Of a stretch of 64,000 bases of DNA, positions 26,600-36,937 are shown piece by piece. Both the position numbers and the translations under genes were made by a program. Position 1 is the first letter of the stretch. Each line of letters starts with the position of its first letter. Where the stretch lies: NCBI RefSeq assembly GCF_033115175.1, contig NC_084827.1, positions 150,033,701 to 150,097,700 on the forward strand, given 5' to 3'. This stretch comes from Lepus europaeus (lineage: Eukaryota > Chordata > Mammalia > Lagomorpha > Leporidae). The notes beneath the pieces were generated by a model. That model was not told the DNA's origin. It did not search any database and saw only the letters and a list, made by a program, of their open reading frames with translations.

Positions 26600-26990
26600 C
26601 AATCTAAGAACAGGCACATGTACGCAAAATAATAGTTTATTTAAAGGGTGAGGAAGCAAACACACCATGTGGGCATAGTTGAGTAGAGAGGGAGAAAAGC
26701 AGAGAGAAGGAGTAGCTTGGCACCTCCTTTAGTCTCGGTCTCTGATGAGACAGACCTAGCACCTCTTCTTATGAGGTAGTACAGTCACCTAGGAGTTTTA
26801 TGACACATTCATAAAATTCCACGTGGAGCTTAAGATACTTGTTTATATGGTGACTTTTCCCCAGGTCCTGGATGAAAACAAGGCATCCCAGGAAAGGGGG
26901 TATATAATGGACAAGTAGGATAGAGTTACATGGGGCAGGGGCTTATGGTTCGTGACCTGCAGCTCAGCCAGCTATCTTATCCCATATCAG
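26600..26990 (-). mobile_element. Fossil LTR, family uncertain
   Basis: Read on the minus strand this has LTR layout: a U3-like body, then a polyadenylation signal (CTTTAAATAAACTATTATTTT) near its 3' side. Probably an ERVL or ERV1 solo LTR. Limits and family need a repeat library. Confidence 0.4.
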
Positions 26991-27039
26991 TTGTACATAA
27001 CCGATTTTCCAAAGCCATTTTTTAATGGTATTGTAGAGA

Positions 27040-27490
27040 ATTAAAAGTGGGCTCAAATTTGTCAACACTCCTTCGTCAGGGTTTCTGTCCTCTCCCTTGA
27101 ATCTGGGCAGGCCTGTACCTGCTTTAACCCACAGAGGTCAGTGGCTGGGACTGTGTGCTTGTGTTCCTCACAGCCTTTAAGATGACTAGAAGTTAACACC
27201 AGGGTCTCTTGAAGCCCCATGTTGCCCTATAAGAAGCCTGGATACTCTGTAGTATCGGAATGGGAGAGCTAAGGGGAAGGGGGTGGCTGAGCCAGCCCCC
27301 AGCTGCTGCAAACCTCAGCCAATTGCATCATCCCAGTCCAGCTGAGGCTCCAGACATTGTAGAAAGATGAACCTCCCTGTGGGCCTTGTCTGAATTCCTG
27401 ACCCCTACGATTGTGAGTTAGAATAATAAATTACTGTTTTAAGCAACTAGGTTTGGGGGTAGTTTATTAAGCATCAATAGTTAACTGGAA
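27040..27490 (+). mobile_element. MaLR LTR (MLT1-like), fossil
   Basis: MLT1 landmarks in order: CTTGAATCTGGGCAGGCCTG, GACTGCTTTAACC-like box, AATAATAAATTACTGTTTTAAG, and a right end TTAAGCATCAATAGTTAACTGG. Solo, old, near complete. Confidence 0.75.
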
Positions 27491-27940
27491 CAAACTGTTT
27501 CAAACTTCTACAACTATTCATAAATGTTTATATGCATAGATTATTACAGAAAGAAGTATATAGCATTTTAAGAATGTCTAATAGGTTACTTGTGCAAAAT
27601 TAAACAGATTTAACATTTTTGAAGCTAGTTAATCATTTAGTGTTAAGATTTAGGACTTTTAAAAGTTATTAAGATTTTAAAAGTAACAAAACTTCAACAG
27701 TGGAGATTTAATTCACTGTGGTACAATTAGCAGGAGACACAAATCACTTAAGTTGCAGAAAAAAAAAATACACAGATCCTTCCTAAGTTTTATGTTGACA
27801 TATAAATGTGATGCCATTAAACTGACCAAAAACAACAAATATATGGTCAGTTCTGTATCTTCGAACCAAATATAATGTGAAAGCATCTGTCAAGGGACCC
27901 ACACAAAAAGCCTTATACTGATTTGTGGAAAAGTCATAAC
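27490..27940. other. GPR1: GPR1 3' UTR and flank
   Basis: AT-rich sequence just after the GPR1 stop on the minus strand, probably its 3' UTR. No clear processing site could be fixed. Confidence 0.4.
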
Positions 27941-29008
27941 TTACTGGGCTGTTTCCAAGAGACATAGATTCTTGGTGTCAGAGTTTCTGAGCTGTTCACT
28001 CACTGTGCCAGAACAGCTGACTTCCCACAATGTATGCTTTAGTATCTCAGCAACTGAGGCCCGGAAGCAAACTTGGAACTTCTTACTAATGAGGACGTAA
28101 AGGATGGGGTTCAAACAACTATTGAGGAATGCCAAACCTGTAGAGAGGGGGATTCCAGCTTGCAGTACCTCATGGAAATAGCTGTTGTGGTGAATGGTGA
28201 GCTCCCAAATGCTAAACAGATGATAAGGAGTCCAGCAAATCAAAAAGGCCACAACCACAGCCAGGATGGTCCAGAAATGCCTACTAGAGATCAGGATGCT
28301 TCGCTTCTTCACCTTGAAGATGAGGCACAAATAGCAAACACTCATTGTTAGCAAAGGGAACAGGTACCCGACAATAAATTTCACCCAGGTCAGAACGTGG
28401 TGCCTCATCTTAGTGAGGTCAGGATCATGCTCATGAAAATTGTTAAAGCAAAGGGTGTGGTTATTGAACTCTAGAGTATCCCGGAAGTATAGGGCAGGAC
28501 CACCAATCAGAGAAGCCAAAAGCCACACAAGTATGATAACAACCAGGGAGTTTTTGAGGGTTCGGTGCCGATGAGACACAACAGGATGGATCAAGTGGAT
28601 ATAGCGGTCCAGGCTGATCACTGTCAGGAAGAAAACACTAGCAAACATGTTCAACTGGGCAATGAAGGAATTAGCCTTGCACAACCAGATGCCAAAGGGC
28701 CAGTGGAAATTCATGGCCACATAGGAGACGTACAGGGGCAGGAAGAGAACAAAAATGAAATCCGCAATGGCCAGATTGAGGAACCAGAGAGTGGTGACTG
28801 TCTTTTTCCACTTGAATCCCGTGAACCAAATGACAGTGGCATTTCCTGGAATTCCCAGGACAAACGCTATACAATATAACACCAAGGAGACCCAGTGAGC
28901 AGCTCCCAGGTGGGTCTTCTCCTCCAATTCAGACTCCGGGGTGTAATATTCCAGGGCATAGGAATAGTTGTCAAATTCTTCAAAGAATGTTTCCTCCAGA
29001 TCTTCCAT
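27941..29008 (-). CDS. GPR1: GPR1 (CMKLR2), chemerin receptor 2, single coding exon
   Basis: Class A GPCR of the plasma membrane that binds the adipokine chemerin, closest to CMKLR1. 355 aa from ATG 29,008, the same length as human; the GTG codon just upstream is not the start. Features by residue: acidic N-tail with N-glycosylation site NYS (14-16); TM1 GNATVIWF; TM2 LNLAIADF; TM3 with the disulfide Cys and FFLTVISLDRYIHL; TM6 CWTPYHLF; TM7 NSCLNPILYVL; then an amphipathic helix and a Ser/Thr C-tail. The G-protein switch motif is DRY, whereas human GPR1 has DHY. The exon acceptor (CTGTAG) lies at 29,037-29,042, so the leader exons are upstream to the right. The closest alternative, CMKLR1, is excluded by near-identity to GPR1. 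Confidence 0.98.
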   Translation of the reverse strand: MEDLEETFFEEFDNYSYALEYYTPESELEEKTHLGAAHWVSLVLYCIAFVLGIPGNATVIWFTGFKWKKTVTTLWFLNLAIADFIFVLFLPLYVSYVAMNFHWPFGIWLCKANSFIAQLNMFASVFFLTVISLDRYIHLIHPVVSHRHRTLKNSLVVIILVWLLASLIGGPALYFRDTLEFNNHTLCFNNFHEHDPDLTKMRHHVLTWVKFIVGYLFPLLTMSVCYLCLIFKVKKRSILISSRHFWTILAVVVAFLICWTPYHLFSIWELTIHHNSYFHEVLQAGIPLSTGLAFLNSCLNPILYVLISKKFQVCFRASVAEILKHTLWEVSCSGTVSEQLRNSDTKNLCLLETAQ

Positions 29009-29036
29009 CACCTTGCTAAGTGGAGAATGAGGAAAC
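29009..29036 (-). other. GPR1: GPR1 5' UTR part of the coding exon
   Basis: 28 leader bases between the splice acceptor (exon begins at 29,036) and the ATG. A polypyrimidine tract lies upstream at about 29,040-29,075. Confidence 0.85.
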
Positions 29037-29075
29037 CTACAGGAGCAGATTTAAGAAGAAAAAAAAAAATCCTAA

Positions 29076-30040
29076 GAAAAATTTAAGTTCAGTGCGTAGT
29101 GAGGAAGATTAAAACAAAAACATGCCACCTTAACAGCTGGACATAATCTATTTCTGGGTGGGACCTGTGATTATATTAAAATTGTCAAAGTTTTGGTGGG
29201 CCTCAGTTTCATTCTGATTATTACTCTAAGAGCTGTGAATTTGTTTTTATAAGGCATTTAGTAATTGATAAAATGATTGGATACTACAGCTACAGTGTCT
29301 GTGTTTGTAATGCTTGTAGGCCTGACTAGAGAGAAAATTAACATTCAACAAGCATTTATTAGGTCCCACTGTGCATGAATATTTTTGGCAAATGCAAAAG
29401 GAAACAGATTAATACTTAACACAGTGATGACTTTTGAATCTACTTGAAGCCGTGACTTCTCAAGCTGTAGACAAAGAATTCCAGCTGCTTTCTAGACCCA
29501 CCCAACTGATACAACAGGTAAGCATGGGAGATTTTAATCCACCATTTCCTATCCAAGGATGCTTTGATTGTAGGTTTATTATTCAAACATGTTAATCAGA
29601 ATTATAGATATATATGTGTATGCATGTGCATTTATATATATATAAATAAAAGGTTGCATGACTTTTCATACAAAAGGTGTGTTTTATGGTAAAGTTGATT
29701 ATGACCACATAATTTGTATATTCATCTCCCACAGAATACAACTAAATATTTAAATTTTATTTTACTGCAACTCCTTTGTTCTTAAATTAATTTGGATAAA
29801 TTCTTTTTTATAATAATTTACAACAGAGATTTATTATCAGTTTTACTTTATTTATATCCATATCACATTTTATCTATTAGGCTAATAATTTCTCCCAAAC
29901 TGTTTTCTTTTGTGGAATGCTAGTTTTTTATTTTTATCTTACTAAGGCCAGTTTTTCCTAGGTAAATCAGACTCGGATGTCAGTTTTTCAAACAAAACAA
30001 AGTTTGCTGAGTATACTCTGGATTCTTCAATTTTCTTGGT
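29076..30040. other. GPR1: GPR1 intron
   Basis: AT-rich. Possible MIR trace at 29,335-29,390 (CAACAAGCATTTATTAGG) and a short (TA/TG) run near 29,605-29,645. Nothing else. Confidence 0.4.
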
Positions 30041-30345
30041 GATTTATTTATTTGAAAGGCAGAGTTAGAGAGAGAGGGAGAGACAGAGAGATCTTCTATA
30101 TGATGGTTCACTCCCCCAATGGCTGCCACAGCCAGGGGCTGGCTTGGACAGGGCCAAACCCTGGAGCCAGGAGCTTCTTGCAGGTATCCCATATGGATGC
30201 AGGGGCCTCAGCACTTGGACCATCTTCTGCTGGTTTCCCAGGCACATTAGCAGAGAAGTGGAGCAGCTGGAACACAAACTGGCACTCATATGGGATGCCA
30301 CAATCACAGGTTGAGGCTCAACCCGCTTTGCCACAAGGCCAGCCC
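30041..30345 (-). mobile_element. C SINE
   Basis: GATTTATTTATTTGAAAGG to GCCACAAGGCCAGCCC. Target duplication ttcttggt at 30,033-30,040 and 30,346-30,353. Confidence 0.93.
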
Positions 30346-30571
30346 TTCTTGGTACTTTTGCCCCTGCCCCTTATGCTTATCCATAGCCCTGCTCATTTCT
30401 CCCTACTCAGAATTCTGCTCTCAGGGCTCCTGCACCTCATGACATTTCTCTGTGCTTCCACTCCTCTATCCTCTGCTACTGCTGCTGCTGCAATAGCCAG
30501 TCTGGAGCACTTTGTTCAGCACCCCTAGCCTTGCTGAGTACAGCTCTGTTCTGGCCCCTTCACAAACTGCT

Positions 30572-30643
30572 GATCACCTGGTAGCTTAACCCACTGCACC
30601 ACAATGCCAGCCTCTAATTTTTTTTCTCAAAGATTTATTTTGA
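30572..30643 (-). mobile_element. C SINE end pieces
   Basis: A head piece (TTAACCCACTGCACCACAATG) and a short AAAGATTTATTTT tail piece, with the body lost. Confidence 0.55.
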
Positions 30644-31013
30644 TGGGCTGGCATTGCTGGCATGCCACATGAGCACCAGTTTGAGTACCAGCTGCTTCAC
30701 TTCTGATCCAGCTCCCTACTAATGTGCCTAGGAAAGCAGCGGAGGATGGTCCAAGCACATGGTACCTTACCACCCATGTGGGAAACCCAGATGGAGGTCC
30801 AGGCTGATGGCTTTGGCCTGGCCCAACCCATCCATCGTAGCCATTTGAGGAGTGAACCATTGGATGAAAGATCCAATGTGTGTGTGTGTGTGTGTGCACA
30901 CGCATGTGCATGTGTGTGTGACTGAAAGCTGAGTGACAGAGGGAGAGACAGGGAAAGAAGAAGATCTCTCTGAACTCTGCGTGTCAAGTAAACAAAATAA
31001 ATCTTTAAAAACA
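30644..31013 (+). mobile_element. C SINE with expanded TG microsatellite
   Basis: The pyrimidine block of this copy has grown into (TG)n at 30,877-30,920. Confidence 0.88.
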
Positions 31014-31022
31014 TAAAGAATT

Positions 31023-31330
31023 GGAGCCAGCACTGTGGCACAGCAGGTTAAACTGCTGTCGGCAATGCCAGCATCCACTATGGGTACCAATTGAAGTCCC
31101 AGCTGCTCCTCTTCCAGTCAAGCTCTCTGCTAATGCACCTGGGAAAGCAGCAGAGAATAGCCTAAATCCTTGGGCCCCTGCACCTATGTGGGAGACCTGG
31201 AGGAAGCTCCTGGCTTCTGGCTTAGGCCTCGCCCAGCCTTGGCTGTTACAGCCATTTGGGGAGTAAACCTTTGGATGGAAGATCTGTCTCTGTCTCTGTA
31301 ACTCTTTCAAATAAATAAATAAATAAAGGA
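31023..31330 (+). mobile_element. C SINE
   Basis: GGAGCCAGCACTGTGGCACAG head to AAATAAATAAATAAATAAAGG, followed by (GGGA)n. Confidence 0.93.
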
Positions 31331-31397
31331 GGGAGGGAGGGAGGGCAAAGGAGTCAAAGCATGCTATGCTGGCCACAGGCATCTCAAACATAACTTC

Positions 31398-31702
31398 AGG
31401 GTGGGTGTTGTGGCTCAGCTCAGCAGGTTAAGCTGCTATTTGGCTTGCTTGCATCCCATATCAGAGTGCCTAGAATTGAGTCCCAACTCCACTTCCCATC
31501 CAAATTCCTTTTAATGTCCCTGGGAGGCAGCAGATGATGGCCCAAGAACTTGGGTTCCTGCCATCCACAAGGAGACCCATATTCCTGGTTCCTGTCTTTG
31601 GCCTGGCCCAGCTCTGGCTGTTGCAGGCATTTGGGGAGTGAACCAGCTGATGAAATATCTCTCCTTCTGTCACTTTACCATTTAAATAAATAATTAAATA
31701 AA
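31398..31702 (+). mobile_element. C SINE, old
   Basis: GGGTGGGTGTTGTGGCTCAG head to ATTTAAATAAATAATTAAAT. Confidence 0.88.
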
Positions 31703-31784
31703 ATTCAAAAAGAAACTTCCTATCACTGAATTCATCATCCTACATAAAACCTTTTGAGAAATCCGGAAGGGCATAATTAAAAAA

Positions 31785-32073
31785 CAAGTGCAGATGGTTC
31801 AGGGGTACAGAGGTGCAGTTGGATAGCAGAAATGATGTCTAATGTTCTGTAGCAGAGTAGGAATAACTATGGCTGGCAACACTTAATTGTGTGTTTCAAA
31901 ATACTTACTAGAGAGGATTTGGGATGTTCCCAAGACAAATGGTAAATGTCAGAGGTGACACATACGCCAATACCCTTATCTGATCCTTAAACATTGTGGA
32001 CATGTATTGCAATGTCACACTGTACCCCATAAATATGCACAATTTCCATGTATAAATTAAAAATAAAAAAAAA
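31785..32073 (+). mobile_element. L1 3' end (old mammalian L1M type)
   Basis: GATGTCTAATGTTCTGTAGC, GAGAGGATTTGGGATGTTCCC and CACACTGTACCCCATAAATA followed by an A-rich tail are hallmarks of the ancient L1 3' UTR. It is distinct from the rabbit-type L1 elsewhere in the window. Confidence 0.75.
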
Positions 32074-32077
32074 TTCA

Positions 32078-32383
32078 GGGGTGATCATTTGGCCTAGCAG
32101 TTAAGACATTGGTTAGGATGCCCACATCCTACATTAGAGTACTTGGATTCAATTCCTGGCTCTAGCTCCTGACTCCAGCTTCCTGTAATGTAAGCCTTGG
32201 GAGGTAGTGGTGATGGCTCAAGAAATTGGGTTCCTGCCACCCATGTTTGAGACCCGGATCAAGTTCCAGCCTCCCAGTTTCAGCCCCTACTGAGAAGTTA
32301 ACCAGCAGATCGGAATGTTCATACACACTCTCACTCTTTCTTTCTCTCTCAAATGAATAAATAATTTGGGGAAAAAAAATCCT
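32078..32383 (+). mobile_element. C SINE, old
   Basis: GGGGTGATCATTTGGCCTAGC head to CTCTCAAATGAATAAATAA. Confidence 0.88.
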
Positions 32384-32542
32384 ACACATACAAGCAATTC
32401 ATTAGCTTCTTCCTAACATAACATAACAAACAGGAGCATGTTACAGGACTGATGGATGCTGTGGGGGGAGAGGAAACGCGGCTATGTACATGCCCGAGGA
32501 GCCGAACTGGGCCCTCGCCCCGCAGCTCCTGGGCTGGGAATC

Positions 32543-32570
32543 AGTGTGTGTGTGTGTGTGTGTGAGTGTG
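32543..32570. repeat. (TG)n microsatellite
   Basis: About 11 TG units with a GAG interruption near its end. Confidence 0.9.
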
Positions 32571-32625
32571 TTCTTTTTTGTACAAAATCTGCACGCAGTG
32601 CGTCCAAGGCCAGGGAAGGGCCAGC

Positions 32626-32720
32626 CAACCTCTCTGTTCTTCAAAATTCAACTCAAATGCCACCTTTTTCTTGGAATCATTTCCTGATATTACCTTTCCA
32701 CAAATAACTGTAATAATTCT
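32626..32720 (+). mobile_element. L2 fragment
   Basis: TTCAACTCAAATGCCACC and the CTTGGAATCATTTCCTGA region resemble the conserved L2 3' segment. Confidence 0.45.
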
Positions 32721-32734
32721 CATTATTGTTATAA

Positions 32735-32965
32735 ATAATTACGAATGTTATTGGGAATTTACTGGCTACCAGGCGTGTATGATCTAATTGGATTGTCCTA
32801 TCTTATACCATAGGTAAGAACTAGTATTCCCATTGACAAAGGGAACTGAAGTCCAGAAAAGCTTAGTGGCTTGGAAAGGTCACTCAACCTGCAATTGTAG
32901 AATCAGGATCTAAACTCAGATGTGTTGGATCTACAATCTGAGTTCTTAGCCACTGATGTTTCCTT
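32735..32965 (+). mobile_element. MIR SINE
   Basis: ATTGGGAATTTACTGGCTACC, CCCATTGACAAAGGGAACTGA, TCACTCAACCTGCAATTG and GAGTTCTTAGCCACTG follow the MIR order end to end. Confidence 0.7.
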
Positions 32966-33011
32966 CTTCTGCCATACTTCTATTATACTTAACAAACTTA
33001 TTGTTATGGAG

Positions 33012-33320
33012 TTTTTTTAAGGTTTAATCAATTTTTCCATTTATTTGAAAGATGGAAAAATTGTCCACCCATTGGCTCACTGCCCAAATGCCTGCAAAAG
33101 CCAGGGCTGGGCCAGGCAGAAGCCAGGAGCCCAGACTTCCATTCATGTCTCACATGTGAGTGATAAGGACTCAAATACTTGAGCCACAATCTGCTTCCTT
33201 CCCAAGGTGTGCATTATCAGGAAGCTGGATTAGAAGTAGAGTAGCCAGGACTCAAACCAGGCACTCTGATAGTGTGCATTCCAAGCAATGTCTTAACCAC
33301 CGTGCCACATTCCTACTCCT
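33012..33320 (-). mobile_element. C SINE, old
   Basis: Reversed tail, CCACCCATTGGCTCACTGCC and the ACCACCGTGCCACATTCC head. Confidence 0.85.
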
Positions 33321-33339
33321 GGATTTATTTTTAATTTCT

Positions 33340-33445
33340 CCCTTACCAGACTGTGATTTCCTTAATAACCAACATCTCTGTACCCTGCAGTGCCTAGTAC
33401 AAGTCTGAATTTATCACAGGTGCTTAACATTTAATAAATGATCGG
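33340..33445 (+). mobile_element. L2 LINE 3' end
   Basis: ACCAGACTGTGATTTCC, CTGTACCCTGCAGTGCCTAG and GGTGCTTAACATTTAATAAATG match the L2 terminus. Confidence 0.7.
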
Positions 33446-34400
33446 CTGTGAATCCTGTTCAGAACCATAGCTGCAAATGAGAGATTGTGAGTTCACTTCT
33501 AAATCAGTGTCACAGCTAGAGTCTCTAACCTTCACTCACAGTTCTCACCCCAGAGTCTTGGCTTTTTCCTTGCCAGGAACCCTTTCCTTTGTGTGCCCTA
33601 CTCCAGTGAGCTAAATTTGGCTTCTGCCCTGAGGCCTGGGACCCAGCCCTCTCACTTATTCTGGTGGCCAATTCTCCCCAGTGTCAACCCTTTCCTTCCT
33701 GGTACCTATGAGCACTTTTTTCAGACTCTTAGCAATTGTGAGGCCAAATGGCCTAGGTGGTGGTGATCTGAATTATTTTATAAAATTTTAAGTGGAAATT
33801 GAGGACCCTCATTTCCCCCCCAAAAAAACCCCTGAAAGATCCCTGATAGCCCATGATCACCATGTTCACCCTCTCGCAGAGTCATTGCTCTCACTGCTGA
33901 GAGAGCATGAACACCACAGCGCCTGCTGAAAGACACCAACCACCCTCTCCCCCGCTCTCCTTGGGCAAAGCATGTGGATATCTGGAGGAAGAGTGATCTG
34001 CCTGAACCCAATTCCTTCGAGCAAAAGCCCATCCCTCGAAGGAGAGGGTCATAAATAAGTACGATCCAAGGGCCAGTTCAGGCTTGGAGAAAAAGCTCCC
34101 AGATGAGTTGGCCTAATGGAATCCTGCTTGAGAAACAGAAGCTAGGAATTTCCCTTCAACTTGGAGCAGATGTATTTGTGTGATGGCGATGGTGAAGGGT
34201 TGGGATGGTGTGCAGAAAAGAAAAAAATGCATAATCCAGGCACTGTCCTACTGAGTCTTGAGCACACATAGGTAACCCTTTCACGAGATATGCTTATTTA
34301 ATCATTATATTTTGTATATTACTTTACAATTTATGAGTACTTCCATATCTAATTAGGTTTCCAAACCTAATTTAGAACTGCCCAAACATCTATAGATTAA
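33446..34400. other. GPR1: GPR1 intron, unique
   Basis: No repeat, exon or RNA recognised across about 950 bases. Confidence 0.45.
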
Positions 34401-34505
34401 TTGTATTTGTTTCCTAGACTCACATAACAAAGCACCATAATCTGGATGGCTTAAAATAACCAAAATGTAGTGTCAGAGTCTGGAAGCTAGCATGGTTGAT
34501 TGTTA

Positions 34506-34794
34506 TGGTCATTTGAAAGGCAGAGAGACAAAGAGAGCTTCCATAAGCAGTTCACTCCTCAAATGCCCACAACAGTCAAGAATGGACCAGGCCAAAGCCA
34601 GGAGCCAGGAACTCCCCAGGTCTCCCACGTTAGTGGCAGGAACCCATGTACTTCACCCATCTCCTGTTGCCTCTCAGAGTGCATACTAGTGAGAAGTTGT
34701 ATTGGAAGTGGAGAAGCTAGGAGACACATCAGGCATTCCAATATGGGATGCTGTTGTCCCAAGTGGTAACTTAAATACTTTCCTAAACACCCAA
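34506..34794 (-). mobile_element. C SINE, old, inside the LTR
   Basis: GGTCATTTGAAAGGCAGAG to CCTAAACACCCAACTC. The (GA)n block is short. Confidence 0.85.
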
Positions 34795-35069
34795 CTCTGG
34801 CAAGGTGTTTCTGAGGGCTGTGAGGGAGAACCTGTGCCATGCTTGTGGCTTGCTGGCAAACTGGCATCCTTGGATCATACATGTATTATCCTATCTGGGT
34901 CTTTATCTTCACATGGTATTCTCCCTATGTGACTATCTTGTGTCTGTGTCCAAATTTCCAGCTTTGACAACAAGGACATTAGCCATATTGGATCAGGACC
35001 CCTTCTAAAGACCTCATTTTAACTTGATTACCCTTGTAAAGACCTTATGTCAAAGAATGTCACATTCTG

Positions 35070-35325
35070 GGACTGGCAGTGTGGCATAGAAGGTTAAGCC
35101 TTTGCCTGCAGTACTAGCATCCCATTTGGGTGCCAGTTTGAATCTTGGCTGTTCCACTCCTGATCCAGCTCTCTGCTAATGATTCTGGGAAAGCAGCAGA
35201 GGGTGGCCTGAGTGCTTGGGGCCCCTCACACATATAAGAGACCCAGAGACGCCCCTGGCTCCTGGCTTTGGGCCTGCCCAGCTCTGGCCATTGCAGCCAT
35301 TTGGGGAGTGAACCAGTGATGAAAG

Positions 35326-35373
<48 letters not shown>

Positions 35374-35452
35374 TCTTCTTCTTCTTCTTCTTCTTCTTCT
35401 TCTTCTTCTGTATTTCTGTCTTTCAAATAAATAAGTGAATCTTTAAAAAAAA
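35070..35452 (+). mobile_element. C SINE inside the LTR, with expanded microsatellite
   Basis: Exact 11-base target duplication gtcacattctg at 35,059-35,069 and 35,453-35,463. Confidence 0.95.
35329..35409. repeat. Compound (CT)n(CTT)n microsatellite
   Basis: About 20 CT units followed by about 11 CTT units, expanded from the SINE pyrimidine block. Likely polymorphic. Confidence 0.95.
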
Positions 35453-35765
35453 GTCACATTCTGAGATACTGGGGTTTGGGATCTGAACATACCTCTTTTG
35501 GAGGGTTCAAGCATTCAACCCGTAACACTAACCCAGTTTTGTTGCTAACTGCTGATCACTCATGCATTCAGGAAACATCCCATAAGTACTTACCTTTGCT
35601 AGGCACTGGCAAATGTGGATGATTGGTGTTCTTCACTCAATAAGACAACTATTTCTTCCCTCTTCAATTTTAAATTCTAGCAGAAAGAGATGGACAGTAA
35701 AAAAATAAACATAATTTAAAAAGTAAATTACACAGTGTATTAAAGTGAAAGGTGAAGAAATAGAA

Positions 35766-36028
35766 TGAGACAGGCATTTAGTATAGTGGTTAAGGCTCCA
35801 TTTAGGACTCTTGTATCCCATATGCCTGGTTCGAGTCCTGGCTCCATTTCCCATCCAACTTTCTGCTAATGTGCACCCTGGGAAGGCAGCAGATGATGGC
35901 TCAGGTACTTGAGTCCTGGACACCGACATGGGTGATTCAGGAGTTCCTGGCGTACAGCCCTGGCATAGCCCTGGCTGTTGTGGACATTCAGGGAATGAAC
36001 CAGCAGATAAAAGATCTCCCTCTCTGTC
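35766..36028 (+). mobile_element. C SINE, old
   Basis: CAGGCATTTAGTATAGTGG head. Breaks at the pyrimidine block where a reversed copy begins. Confidence 0.85.
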
Positions 36029-36228
36029 TTTTTAAAAGATGTATTGATTTATTTGAGAGGCAGTTACAAAGATGGAGAGAGAGATCCTCCATCCACTGGT
36101 TCATTTCTCAAATGGCCAAAATGACCAGGGCTGGGTCAGGCCAAAGACAGGAGGCTAGAACACCATCTAGGTCTCCCACATGGGTAGCAAGGGCCCAGGG
36201 ACCTGAGCCATCCTCTGCTGCTTCCCCT
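36029..36228 (-). mobile_element. C SINE, 3' half, reversed
   Basis: AAAAGATGTATTGATTTATTTG to the CCATCCTCTGCTGCTTCCC point, where it meets a plus-strand half. Confidence 0.85.
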
Positions 36229-36418
36229 GCTAATGTTCCTGGGAGGCAAGGAATGAGTACTTGGGTTCCTACCACCCTCATGGTAGATCTGGGTAGTTCC
36301 CAGCTTCTGCTTTGGTCTGCCCCAGCCCTGGCCATGGTAGGCACTTTGGGAATGAATTAGCAGATGGAAGATTTCAACTCTGTCACTCATCCTTTCAAAT
36401 AAATAAGTAAATAAATAT
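36229..36418 (+). mobile_element. C SINE, 3' half
   Basis: Starts mid-element at CTGCTAATGTTCCTGGGAGG and ends AAATAAATAAGTAAATAAAT. Head-to-head with the previous half. Confidence 0.85.
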
Positions 36419-36597
36419 TAAGAAAACAAAAACAAATCAAAAGCCATCCATGGACCACATTTAACTCAGCTGCTAATTTGAGTCACATGGGATAGGAGGA
36501 AGCTTTATGTTAAAATGGAAATTCTTTTAAATTGGACTTTTTCCTTATAGAAGAAAGAAAGACTTGCTCCTTTCCTCCTGTGGAGGCAATAACAAGC

Positions 36598-36936
36598 TTA
36601 TTTATTTATTTATTTATTTATTTTTTAAGATTTACTCTATTTCATTTGAAACACAGAATCACAGAGAGAAGGAGATCTTCCATCTGCTGGTTCACTCCCC
36701 AAATGGCCACAACAGCCAGGGCTGGGCCTGGCTAAAAAGTCATGAGTCAGGAGCCTCCTTGGGGTCTCCCACATAAGCACCGGGGTCTAAGGACCTGAGC
36801 TGTCATCCACTGTCTCCCAGGCACACCAGCAGGGAGCTGGACTGAAAGTGCAGCACCCGGGACTAGAACCAGTGCTCATCGGTTCAGTCAGCACTGAAGG
36901 TGGCAGGCTAACTCACTACACCATAACACCACCCCC
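36598..36936 (-). mobile_element. C SINE
   Basis: (TTTA)n tail to ACTACACCATAACACCACCCC. Confidence 0.9.
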
Positions 36937-36937
36937 A

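Larger units (their letters stand above)
34405..35530 (-). mobile_element. MaLR LTR (MLT1A-like), fossil, split by two C SINEs
   Basis: Pieces at 34,405-34,505, 34,795-35,069 and 35,453-35,530 together follow the MLT1A order reversed: TTCCTAGACTCACATAACAA, CTTCACATGGTATTCTCCC, GGACATTAGCCATATTGGAT, GTCACATTCTGAGATACTGG. Old; both SINE insertions are later. Confidence 0.7.

Noticed and set aside
28073-28879. Plus-strand frames opposite GPR1
   Set aside because: Antisense shadows of the receptor coding sequence.
29009-29011. GTG codon directly before the GPR1 ATG as start
   Set aside because: Vertebrate translation starts at the ATG at 29,008, which gives the human length of 355 aa.
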